The position numbers were made by a program, and so were the translations under genes. Under the pieces are notes generated by a model. The model was not told where the DNA came from, did not search any database, and worked only from the letters and a program-made list of their open reading frames with translations. Shown here in pieces: positions 13,122-21,008 of a DNA stretch of 26,772 bases (positions are counted from its first letter, which is position 1; each line of letters opens with the position of its first letter). This DNA comes from SAR202 cluster bacterium (GTDB taxonomy: Bacteria; Chloroflexota; Dehalococcoidia; SAR202; GCA-002694895): the NCBI GenBank assembly GCA_009391605.1, contig VFGQ01000117.1, positions 1-26,772 of the forward strand, written 5' to 3'.

Positions 13122-15839
13122 TTAAATTTTTTCAACATCAACAGGAATAACATCTAATTCAGGTACTCTATAATATTTTAAATCGGATTTAGTAGTATCA
13201 AGATTTTTAATCATATTTCCAAACAAAGTCGTAATATTTAAAACATTTTTTATTTGACCATTCGTTTTCACAATACACTGCAATAATTCTTGGCCATTTG
13301 ATAATAAATTTAATTTATCATTCTGTTTAATATTATGCTTAATAGCATCTTCAGGATGAATAGATAATTCGAAAATTTCTGAATTTGAATTAGTACCGTT
13401 AACATTAAAATTAAGTACAAATTGAGACTTATTTAAAACACGCCCTTTTGCCAAATAAAATCCATTTTTAGTAATATTGTCGGATCGATGAACAAAAGAA
13501 AAATTAAATTTATTATTTTCTGTATTTGCTATATTGTTCCAATATAAAACATTTTTATTATTAGGATTATTTGGATTGTAAGGCCATGTAATGTTACTTT
13601 GTGATTCCAATAACTTATATGAAAATTTATCATAAATAGATATATTGTTTACTATATCATCAAATATATTCTCTGAATTATTGTACGCAAAGAAATTTCT
13701 ATTCATTTTTTTTGCAAGCATTTGAATTATTTTCCATGGCTGAATCTGTTCATTATTTGGTACCATCCCAGGTTTTACCAATTGTATTCTTCTTTCTATA
13801 TTTGTTTTTGTACCTTCTGATTCTGAAAACGAAGTGGAAGAAAAAATAAAAGAACTAAATTGTTCTCGAAATTCAGATATTAAAGTTTGATGAGAAATTA
13901 CTTTAATAGAATCTGAAACTGAATCTATAGCTTCAAATAATTTATCATTATAAGATTCATAAAAGTCTCCAATTAAATGTAATACTTCAATCTGATTATT
14001 ACTTATCAAATCAATTAATTTATCAATAGACAAATCTCTATTATCATTTTTATATATATTATTTTCAGAGTTATATACTGTCGTAACTCCTAAATCAACC
14101 GCACCTTGAGCATTAGAGCCCCTGTACAGCGGAAACAATCCCCCGTGTTCATTACCTACATTTCCGGTTATAAGGCTCAAATTAACCAAAGATTCAACTA
14201 ATAAATCAATATTATTCTTATCAATAGTTTCATTTGAATATATTGTTGCCAAAGGACCTTTTGTTAATATGCTTACAGCTTCATTTATATCTTGAATGCT
14301 AACACCAGTTAAAGTTGATATCTTCTTTAAATCAAATTTCCATACTGATTGTCTGAATTCTGGATAATTATTACAAAATTTATCTATATAATTTTTGTTT
14401 TCAAGTGATTGATCTATAATAGATCTTATTAATCCACCAATTAAATCTACTTCAGTTCCCGGATAAGGTTTTAACCAAAGTTTTGCATATTTAGTTAATT
14501 CTGTCTCTCTTTGGTCAATCACTACCATTTCAGATAAACCAGAATCAATAGCTTGTTTAATAGGTAAAGTTAAAACATTATGATTTTCAGTTGCATTAGC
14601 AGACACTACTAAAAACGACTTTGCATTCTTTAACCCTAGTATTGGATTAGTAGCAGCTGAATGACCTAACATTTCTACCAACTTATATCTCAAAGAACTA
14701 TCAATATCAGCGTTACTTATCACATTATTAGTACCAATAACTTCTTTTGCAAATTTATTAGCAACATATATATCTTCATTAGTAAGATTGCTATCTATAA
14801 TCATCGCATAATTATTGGGATTAACTTCTTGTAAAATTTCTGTAACTGAATCGATATTTTCTGACAAAGTTGTTTCAACTAATATATCTTCTCTTCTAAC
14901 CATTGGAGATTTAATTCTAGATTTTGAATTAACATGATCAAAACCAAATTTCCCCTTAAAACATGTTTGCCCTCTATTAGCAGGAGATTGAAGATTGCTA
15001 CCAATTCTAATCAGTTTGTTTCTAGCATTTGTTTCTAAATCAAAAGTACAACCGATAGGACAATAATTACAAACTGAAGTTGTCTTTGTTTCAGCTTTCT
15101 CCCATTTGTAGTCTTTTTCCACTATTGCCCCAGTAGGACAAACATCTATACACGCTCCACAAAATTCACAGCCAGCATCAATTAAGCTATCTCCCATAGA
15201 TGTACCGATTATAACTTTACCTGCACGCTCTTTTAAAGTTAAAACATTATCTACCCTAACTTCAGAACATACTCTGATACATCTAGCACACACAATACAA
15301 AGATTCATATCCATATCCCATAAAGGATCATCATTCTGCACATGTTCGCCGCGATAATTGTAAGTTAACGGACTATCCATTTCCATGTCTAAACTTCTCA
15401 CAGTATCCTTCAATTCACATCTTTCATTTTTAGGACATGTTATACATCTATCATTTACAGAAACATGCCTTAAGCAAATGTCGCTTGGACCACACAGATC
15501 TATTCTATGACATGTTAAACATCCATGAGGATGTTCAGTAAGCAATAATTCCATCATACCTTTTCTTAAATCAACTATTTCATCAGTCTGCGTATTAACC
15601 TTCATACCTTCCGCCACAGGAGTAGTGCATGAAGCAGGTGTTCCTCTTCCACCCTCTACATCAACAACACACATTCTACATGCTCCATAGGACTCCATTC
15701 CGGGGTAATAACACAAATAAGGTATATATATATCTGAATCCATAGCAGCTTGGAGTATATTTGTATCTTTATCTACTTTCACTTTCTTGCCATCAATGAC
15801 AATATTTATTTTATTATCTTTATTATCTTTTCTAGCCAT
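13122..15839 (-). CDS. NuoG/FdhA-like iron-sulfur molybdopterin oxidoreductase, large subunit
   Basis: This is the large subunit of a predicted soluble NAD-linked redox complex. The 905 aa begin with a [2Fe-2S] ferredoxin domain (C43, C54, C57, C71). H103-x3-C107-x2-C110-x5-C116 follows, then C122, then a second C132-x2-C135-x5-C141. Next are two [4Fe-4S] ferredoxin motifs (C181/184/187/191 and C224/227/230/234) and the [4Fe-4S] of the molybdopterin domain (C257, C260, C264, C293). The catalytic domain keeps the cofactor-binding RGSNAQGA (573-580) and a C-terminal molydopterin-binding domain. The segment where formate dehydrogenases carry Cys/Sec-His reads NADIDSSLRY (376-385), with no Cys or Sec, so formate activity is doubtful. 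The ATG follows the NuoF stop directly, with AAAGGGG upstream. Confidence 0.85.
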   Translation of the reverse strand: MARKDNKDNKINIVIDGKKVKVDKDTNILQAAMDSDIYIPYLCYYPGMESYGACRMCVVDVEGGRGTPASCTTPVAEGMKVNTQTDEIVDLRKGMMELLLTEHPHGCLTCHRIDLCGPSDICLRHVSVNDRCITCPKNERCELKDTVRSLDMEMDSPLTYNYRGEHVQNDDPLWDMDMNLCIVCARCIRVCSEVRVDNVLTLKERAGKVIIGTSMGDSLIDAGCEFCGACIDVCPTGAIVEKDYKWEKAETKTTSVCNYCPIGCTFDLETNARNKLIRIGSNLQSPANRGQTCFKGKFGFDHVNSKSRIKSPMVRREDILVETTLSENIDSVTEILQEVNPNNYAMIIDSNLTNEDIYVANKFAKEVIGTNNVISNADIDSSLRYKLVEMLGHSAATNPILGLKNAKSFLVVSANATENHNVLTLPIKQAIDSGLSEMVVIDQRETELTKYAKLWLKPYPGTEVDLIGGLIRSIIDQSLENKNYIDKFCNNYPEFRQSVWKFDLKKISTLTGVSIQDINEAVSILTKGPLATIYSNETIDKNNIDLLVESLVNLSLITGNVGNEHGGLFPLYRGSNAQGAVDLGVTTVYNSENNIYKNDNRDLSIDKLIDLISNNQIEVLHLIGDFYESYNDKLFEAIDSVSDSIKVISHQTLISEFREQFSSFIFSSTSFSESEGTKTNIERRIQLVKPGMVPNNEQIQPWKIIQMLAKKMNRNFFAYNNSENIFDDIVNNISIYDKFSYKLLESQSNITWPYNPNNPNNKNVLYWNNIANTENNKFNFSFVHRSDNITKNGFYLAKGRVLNKSQFVLNFNVNGTNSNSEIFELSIHPEDAIKHNIKQNDKLNLLSNGQELLQCIVKTNGQIKNVLNITTLFGNMIKNLDTTKSDLKYYRVPELDVIPVDVEKI

Positions 15840-17573
15840 TTAATTCCCCTTTATCGTTTGCCAAGAATTTGGCCTGGTATTTTCAGGAAAAACTATTTGT
15901 CTTTCATTACAGCTACCTGTAGGACAATTACCATCCATACAACTTTCAAAATCATTTTGAAAATGTTTCAAAGCAGAACTTATTGGATTGTAACCCAATT
16001 GCCCATGCCCACAAAGAGATCCTGCTTGCATATTCTTTCCTATTTTATTCATTAAATCAAGATCATTTAAATTTCCTTTCCCTTTTGAAATTTTTTCCAC
16101 TATTTCCAAAAGATGTGTCATTCCCAATCTGCAAGGAAAACATTTTCCACAAGATTCATATTGGCAAAATGCAACAAGTGATTTTGTCAAATCAACAGCA
16201 CAGGTACGATCATCAACTATTATTATTCCACCAGATCCAAGAATCGCTCCGGCTTTTGCCATTTCATCAAAATCTATTTTTACTTTCAAACTATCGGGAC
16301 CAAGTACACCCCCTAAAGGACCACCTGTTTGTAACATTTTTAGTTTCCTTCCATCAGGAATTCCTCCTCCTATTTTCTCAACTACATCTTTAATTGAAAT
16401 CCCCATTTCTACTTCATACATTCCTGGATTCACTACATCTCCAGATAAACATACTATAGCAGTTCCCGAGCTACTTTCAGTACCTATTGATTTAAACCAT
16501 TCGCTACCATTACGAATAATTTCAGAAACATATGCCAATGATTTCACATTATTAATTGTGCTAGGTTTACCCCACACACCATATGCTGCAGGAAAAGGAG
16601 GTCTAGATCTTGGCCTAGCACTTTTCCCTTCTATTGATTCCATCAAAGCTGTTTCTTCACCAGCAACATATGAGTCCCCAGTTAAAGAAACTTCAATGTC
16701 AAATGAAAAATCTGATCCAAAAATATTTTTACCTAACAGACCATTGTCATACGCTTGATTTATAGCTTCTTTAGTTCTATCAATAGGGCCATCATGCCCA
16801 TGCCTGATAAATACATAGCCATTTGTTGATTTAGTTGCATATCCAGCAATTGCCATGCCTTCAAGCAAAGTATAAGGATCACTTTCTAATATACCTTTAT
16901 CATTGTAAGCACCCGGATCACCTTCTTCACAGTTACATAATATATATTTAACTCCCTTAGAATTTGACATAAAACTCCATTTTAGACCTGTGGGAAAAGC
17001 AGCTCCACCTCTACCTCTTAAACCGGAATTTTTAACTTCGGAAATCACTTCATCAGAAGACATTTTGGTAACGGCTTTATGTAATCCTTCAAATCCTCCA
17101 TTAGCAATATACTGAAAAATATCGTTAAACGCTATATTACCTGAATTTCTTAAAGCTATTCTATTTTGAAGATTAATTCCTGGTAAATCATCTATTTTTT
17201 TTATTCCGTCAATAGATCTTTCACCTAATGATCCTAATAAATTATCAGTTAATACTTCACCTTTTTTAATATAACTATCTAAAATTTTCACAACATTATC
17301 TTTCGTAACATTTCCCCAGAAAATTCTAGGTTGTCCTTTATAAAGAATATCAATAATTGGCCCAGCATAACAAATTCCATGACACCCTACAGTATCAATG
17401 TTTATAGGGATTTTATTTTTCTCAATGTAATTAGTAATCTCTAAAACAATTTCTTCAGATTCTAATGATGTTCCACAACACATTGCACTACTTATCCTAA
17501 TCCAGGGCTTAGCACCAGTTGTTAAGTCAAGCCAACGTTTATCACTATCTCTTTTTAATGATTCAAAACTCAT
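15840..17573 (-). CDS. NuoF-like NADH-binding flavoprotein subunit (HndC/FdhB type)
   Basis: This is the diaphorase subunit that oxidises NAD(P)H through FMN. The 577 aa carry an N-terminal thioredoxin-like [2Fe-2S] domain (C32/C33, C64, C68 in GCHGICYAGP). The flavoprotein core follows, with FMN-binding LRGRGGAAFPTGLKW at about 185-199 and NADH-site CNCEEGDPGAYNDKGILE at about 213-230. The [4Fe-4S] site is ESCGKCFPCRLG with C475, C478, C481 and C521. The layout matches NuoF-like subunits of soluble NAD-linked formate dehydrogenases and [FeFe] hydrogenases more than complex I NuoF. The usual C-terminal 2x[4Fe-4S] ferredoxin is absent; there is instead a short C-x4-C-x4-C tail (C545, C550, C555). 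It overlaps the NuoE-like gene by 4 nt (ATGA). Confidence 0.92.
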   Translation of the reverse strand: MSFESLKRDSDKRWLDLTTGAKPWIRISSAMCCGTSLESEEIVLEITNYIEKNKIPINIDTVGCHGICYAGPIIDILYKGQPRIFWGNVTKDNVVKILDSYIKKGEVLTDNLLGSLGERSIDGIKKIDDLPGINLQNRIALRNSGNIAFNDIFQYIANGGFEGLHKAVTKMSSDEVISEVKNSGLRGRGGAAFPTGLKWSFMSNSKGVKYILCNCEEGDPGAYNDKGILESDPYTLLEGMAIAGYATKSTNGYVFIRHGHDGPIDRTKEAINQAYDNGLLGKNIFGSDFSFDIEVSLTGDSYVAGEETALMESIEGKSARPRSRPPFPAAYGVWGKPSTINNVKSLAYVSEIIRNGSEWFKSIGTESSSGTAIVCLSGDVVNPGMYEVEMGISIKDVVEKIGGGIPDGRKLKMLQTGGPLGGVLGPDSLKVKIDFDEMAKAGAILGSGGIIIVDDRTCAVDLTKSLVAFCQYESCGKCFPCRLGMTHLLEIVEKISKGKGNLNDLDLMNKIGKNMQAGSLCGHGQLGYNPISSALKHFQNDFESCMDGNCPTGSCNERQIVFPENTRPNSWQTIKGN

Positions 17574-18040
17574 TTTAATTTATCCAACATTTTTAATAAT
17601 TTCAAAGAATTCATTTTGCCACTTAATTTATGATTAATGCTTACCATAGGAGCTTGTGGGCAGGCCCCTAAACAAGTATTAAATTTTAAGGTAAATTTAC
17701 CATCACTAGTATCTCCTTGATTTTTTAGTTTAAATTTTTCTAATACTGAAGATTGTAATTTTGATGCACCATTTACATGGCAACTAGGTCCCCAACAAAT
17801 TTCTAGAGTATGCTTTCCAGGAGGGTCAAATCTGAAATTTAAATAATAAGAAGCAACTCCCCAAACATCATTAGTTGTAACATTCATAAAATCAGCAACA
17901 ACTTTAATTGCATTTTTTGGTAAAAAACCAATACCATCCTGTACGCTAAGCAATGAAGATAAAATAGTAACAGTGGTATGATCCTGATTTTCAAGAATAT
18001 TTAAAATATGCTCATTATTTATATTTTTCAAAGCAGACAA
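17570..18040 (-). CDS. NuoE-like [2Fe-2S] subunit
   Basis: This is the small thioredoxin-fold electron-transfer subunit that pairs with the NuoF-like flavoprotein. The 156 aa contain the N-terminal helical segment (ILSSLLSVQDGIGFLP), then VWGVASYYLNFRFDPPGKH, and the [2Fe-2S] ligands C82-x4-C87 (ICWGPSCHVNGA) and C123-x3-C127 (NTCLGACPQAP). It is the first gene of the minus-strand redox operon. The start is TTG at 18038-18040, directly after an in-frame TAA. No strong Shine-Dalgarno sequence is visible, and an in-frame TTG three codons later is an alternative. Confidence 0.92.
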   Translation of the reverse strand: MSALKNINNEHILNILENQDHTTVTILSSLLSVQDGIGFLPKNAIKVVADFMNVTTNDVWGVASYYLNFRFDPPGKHTLEICWGPSCHVNGASKLQSSVLEKFKLKNQGDTSDGKFTLKFNTCLGACPQAPMVSINHKLSGKMNSLKLLKMLDKLK

Positions 18041-18270
18041 TTATGTGAAAATTTGCTCAACAAATTAATAATCAATGTATGAGATGATATCATAGAAATT
18101 TTATTTCTTCACTATTCTTAAGTAATAAGTTAACAAACTAACAATAAAATATAGTTATTAATGTTACAAATAGAAATATATTAAAAAAAAATAAATCGCA
18201 ATTATTTATATTTCAACTATTTTTGGTATACTGTATGTCTCTTTATTCTTTGAAATACAGGTAAAATTTT
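18041..18270. other. Divergent intergenic region, redox operon / D-glutamate cyclase
   Basis: 230 bp, the longest gap in the window. It must hold the promoters for the minus-strand NuoE operon and the + strand DUF1445 gene. On the + strand an extended -10 box is visible at 18224-18232. I found no convincing minus-strand promoter, no riboswitch-like structure and no RNA gene. Confidence 0.5.
18224..18232 (+). promoter_or_regulatory. Extended -10 promoter element for the D-glutamate cyclase genes
   Basis: TGGTATACT fits the TGnTATAAT extended -10 pattern and ends about 38 bp before the ATG. The expected start is near 18239. The -35 region is only AT-rich, as is tolerated with an extended -10. 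Confidence 0.45.
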
Positions 18271-19065
18271 ATGAATAACACAAAAGTAATTCAATCACCA
18301 AAAGAATTTTGGAAAGCTTCCAGGAATAACGAATATCTTAAATCAACATCAGGAGTAGCTCCCGGCTACGTACAAACTAATTTAGCTGTTTTACCTAAAG
18401 AATACGCATTTGATTTTTTATTATTTTGTCAAAGAAACCCCAAACCATGTCCTTTATTAGAAGTTATGGAACCAGGCCAACCTGAACCTAAAATACTTGC
18501 TGAAGGAGCAGATATTAGAACTGATATTCCTTATTACAGAGTATACAAAAATGGTGTATTAACAGAAGAAACCAAAAATATTACTGAATATTGGTCTGAT
18601 GATTTAGTATCTTTCCTTTTAGGATGCAGTTTTACTTTTGAAACAGCTATGCTAAATGCAAATATTCCTTTAAGGCATTTAGAACAAGATACTATAGTCC
18701 CAATGTATATAACTAATATACAGACTACCCCTGCAGGTATTTTCAGTGGTCCTATGGTTGTCTCTATGAGGCCAATTCATAAAGACAATCTAGTTAGAGC
18801 GGTACAAGTTACTAGTCGCTTTCCAGCAACACATGGAGCTCCAATTCATATAGGAGACCCAAAGGAAATTGGTATAGAGAATATAAATTTACCAGATTTT
18901 GGAGAAAGCGCAGAGATAAAAGAAAATGAAATCCCTGTATTTTGGGCATGCGGTGTAACGCCTCAAGTAGTTGCATTAAAATCAAAACCTTCAATAATGA
19001 TCACTCATTCACCTGGATATATGTTTATCACCAATGAAAGAGATGAATCAATAGCAGTTTTATAA
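18271..19065 (+). CDS. DUF1445 protein, N-terminal half of D-glutamate cyclase
   Basis: The 264 aa match the DUF1445 (YcsI/putative hydro-lyase) family over full length. Recognisable stretches are GVAPGYVQTNLAVLP, FDFLLFCQRNPKPCPLLEV, FLLGCSFTFETAML, RHLEQDTIVPMY, GPMVVSMRPI, RFPATHGAPIHIG, and FWACGVTPQ followed by SPGYMFITNE near the end. In vertebrate mitochondrial D-glutamate cyclase (DGLUCY) a DUF1445 domain is fused to DUF4392; here the DUF4392 partner is the next gene, 17 nt downstream. The inferred role is reversible dehydration of D-glutamate to 5-oxo-D-proline, that is D-amino acid turnover. Which half carries the active site is not clear from sequence. The ATG at 18271 is preceded by CAGGTAA. 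Confidence 0.85.
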   Translation: MNNTKVIQSPKEFWKASRNNEYLKSTSGVAPGYVQTNLAVLPKEYAFDFLLFCQRNPKPCPLLEVMEPGQPEPKILAEGADIRTDIPYYRVYKNGVLTEETKNITEYWSDDLVSFLLGCSFTFETAMLNANIPLRHLEQDTIVPMYITNIQTTPAGIFSGPMVVSMRPIHKDNLVRAVQVTSRFPATHGAPIHIGDPKEIGIENINLPDFGESAEIKENEIPVFWACGVTPQVVALKSKPSIMITHSPGYMFITNERDESIAVL

Positions 19066-19082
19066 ATTTATTTGGAATCATT

Positions 19083-19919
19083 ATGGAAACAATTAAAGAA
19101 ATTATTAGTGATCATGATGGAAGAGGAATTTCATTACTCCTACCGCATGTTTCTGATACTGTATGCGAAGATGCAGCAGAATTAATATTAAATAATAAAA
19201 ATAAAGTAGCTATACTCACAGGGTTTTATATCATATCAGCAGGCGCAACAGAAACTGATGGCCCAATAGGTGCAATTGCAATAGGAAATGCACTAAAAAA
19301 ATTAAATTATGATGTCACCTACATCACAGACCAGTTTTCAATAGACCCAATTGAGCCTATTTTAAATTCAGATGATAAATTTGAATTATTTCCATTAACA
19401 AATATAGAAGAAAGTAAAAAATATGCAAAAAATTTACTTGATCGTATTAACCCAAATCTAATCATATCAATTGAAAGATGTGGGATAAATAATAACGGGG
19501 ACTATCTAAATAGTGCTGGGAAAAAAATACATGAATATAATGCTAAAACTGATTATTTATTTGATCATAATATTCCCAGTATAGGTATAGGTGATGGAGG
19601 GAATGAAATTGGCATGGGAAATCTAACAGAAATAATTAAAAAATCAGATTCATTGTCTAATCCTCCCTGTATTACTGAAACTGATATTTTGATACCTACA
19701 AGTGTATCTAACTGGGGAGGTTATGGTCTTGTAGCAGGCTTATCAAAATTATCTGGAAAAAATTTATTGCCATCCACCGAAGAAGACGAACAACTTATTA
19801 AAAATTTTGTTGACGCAGGAGCAGTAGATGGCATTACTGCGGCACAAGTATATAAAGTAGATAGTTTCGAACTAGATGTAAATAGTTCGATTATAAATCG
19901 TTTACATAAAGTAATTTAA
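19083..19919 (+). CDS. DUF4392 protein, C-terminal half of D-glutamate cyclase
   Basis: The 278 aa correspond to the DUF4392 domain that forms the C-terminal part of DGLUCY. Visible conserved segments are ILTGFYIISAGATETDGPIG, LIISIERCGINNNGDYLNSAG, SIGIGDGGNEIGMGN and TSVSNWGGYGLVAGL. The glycine- and acid-rich GDGGNEIGMGN and the preceding ISIERCG look like the ligand-binding region. The first block resembles a nucleotide- or sugar-binding Rossmann start. GGAATC lies before the ATG at 19083. It probably works with the DUF1445 protein in D-glutamate metabolism. Its TAA overlaps the stop of the convergent sortase gene within a shared TTAA. Confidence 0.85.
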   Translation: METIKEIISDHDGRGISLLLPHVSDTVCEDAAELILNNKNKVAILTGFYIISAGATETDGPIGAIAIGNALKKLNYDVTYITDQFSIDPIEPILNSDDKFELFPLTNIEESKKYAKNLLDRINPNLIISIERCGINNNGDYLNSAGKKIHEYNAKTDYLFDHNIPSIGIGDGGNEIGMGNLTEIIKKSDSLSNPPCITETDILIPTSVSNWGGYGLVAGLSKLSGKNLLPSTEEDEQLIKNFVDAGAVDGITAAQVYKVDSFELDVNSSIINRLHKVI

Positions 19920-20716
19920 TAAGTCCCGACCAACTTAGAATACACTAATAATCTTGAATGATATAAAAAACTAGGAACGCAAGTTACTAAAATAGCTTCC
20001 GGAATATCTGATTTCAAATCCAAATATAATTCTTCCTTAGGAATCACTTCAGTTTTATATATTTGATATACATAAGTTTTCTTATCAGTTGAAATATGTA
20101 CAAATAAAGATGGGGTCTGCTTTAATAATTCTGGTATTTTAGGTAGCATATGAAAAACATTCCCTTCTTTCTTTATAAAACTTTCTAGATGCCCAAAATA
20201 CCATGACTTTCCAATTCCACCCGGATTCACGCTTTCTGGTATATGTCCAACAATGTTTTTTGGAGTTTCATAAGAAGCCGAAGATCCCAAATCAATAATT
20301 TCTAGATCCGAAACTTTTGAATTTAATCCAATCTCAGAAATAACAATCTTGGTTGGGATTGCAGTTTTGGGTAAATTAATAAAAGGTTTTTTATACAATT
20401 TAAAATTATCAGGTAATTTCTCATATAAATCTATATCATCAAAATTTTCGCCATCAATTAAATCATTATCATTTAAAATTTCTTTTGAAGATTTTGCCTT
20501 TATTTTATTTCCAGATTCAGGGACAGAATGCTTGTTGTCATTAATATTTTTATAAGTATTTGAATCAGAAGTTTTTAGTTCAATTTGTAAATTCAAATCC
20601 TCTAATTCTTCATCTTTAAATAAAATTAAACCTATTAAAGATAAAGATACAATCAAACAAAGAACACCTATAATTTCAAATATACGGTATCTAAGTATTG
20701 AATGTATAATTTTCAA
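19916..20716 (-). CDS. Sortase-family transpeptidase
   Basis: This is a membrane-anchored cysteine transpeptidase that attaches proteins to the cell surface or cleaves a sorting signal. The 266 aa comprise an N-terminal membrane helix (about 12-34) and a long acidic/polar linker (about 35-115). A sortase beta-barrel follows, with His176 (WYFGHLES), Cys246 (LVTCVP) and Arg255 (YHSRLLVYSKLVG) as the catalytic triad. PTKIVISEIGLNSKV at 121-135 is the usual start of the fold. The TLxTC-type motif reads ILVTC. The subclass is unclear, with a class D/E-like look. No LPxTG-type substrate is encoded in the window. It follows the zinc-ribbon gene by 12 nt. Confidence 0.87.
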   Translation of the reverse strand: MKIIHSILRYRIFEIIGVLCLIVSLSLIGLILFKDEELEDLNLQIELKTSDSNTYKNINDNKHSVPESGNKIKAKSSKEILNDNDLIDGENFDDIDLYEKLPDNFKLYKKPFINLPKTAIPTKIVISEIGLNSKVSDLEIIDLGSSASYETPKNIVGHIPESVNPGGIGKSWYFGHLESFIKKEGNVFHMLPKIPELLKQTPSLFVHISTDKKTYVYQIYKTEVIPKEELYLDLKSDIPEAILVTCVPSFLYHSRLLVYSKLVGTY

Positions 20717-20728
20717 TATAATATTTTT

Positions 20729-20959
20729 TTATCTAACCCTTGGTGAATACGATTCTCCACTAGCAATTGGCTCATCAAGATAGACATCACCATTCCTAAT
20801 TTTAAGATTATAACCACAACCAGGAACATTACAAACCCACGCCTTGTAATGTATTGCTGCTCCATGATTACCAAAATCAGACAACGGCAATAATTGCCCT
20901 TTATTACATTTCATACAACTGGGGAACTGATATGTTTCAGCCACTTTACTATCCTCCAC
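20729..20959 (-). CDS. Small zinc-ribbon protein, unknown function
   Basis: The 76 aa carry two Cys knuckles, C-x2-C (SCMKCNKGQLLPLSDFG) and C-x4-C (VCNVPGCGYNLKIRNG), spaced as in a zinc ribbon. The protein has no membrane segment and is otherwise unrecognised. It lies 12 nt upstream of the sortase gene on the same strand and 49 nt downstream of the amidohydrolase gene. Similar small ribbons in other genomes are usually annotated only as hypothetical. A DNA-, RNA- or protein-binding role is possible, but nothing here decides it. Confidence 0.75.
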   Translation of the reverse strand: MEDSKVAETYQFPSCMKCNKGQLLPLSDFGNHGAAIHYKAWVCNVPGCGYNLKIRNGDVYLDEPIASGESYSPRVR

Positions 20960-21008
20960 TCAAATTTATATCATTAATTAAATAATATTATATTCTAAAT
21001 ATTTATAA

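Noticed and set aside
13122..15839. Naming the large subunit a formate dehydrogenase and searching for a TGA-encoded Sec
   Set aside because: The expected Cys/Sec position aligns with Asp/Ile/Ser codons, and no in-frame TGA exists in the 905 codons.
15750..16758. Three overlapping + strand ORFs opposite the NuoF/NuoG-like genes
   Set aside because: They are antisense to strongly conserved cysteine-rich proteins, have no family features or ribosome sites, and are frame shadows.
18041..18270. Possible tRNA, riboswitch or small RNA in the largest gap
   Set aside because: Very AT-rich with no stable stems, CCA-type end or conserved core that I recognise; only a + strand -10 element stands out.
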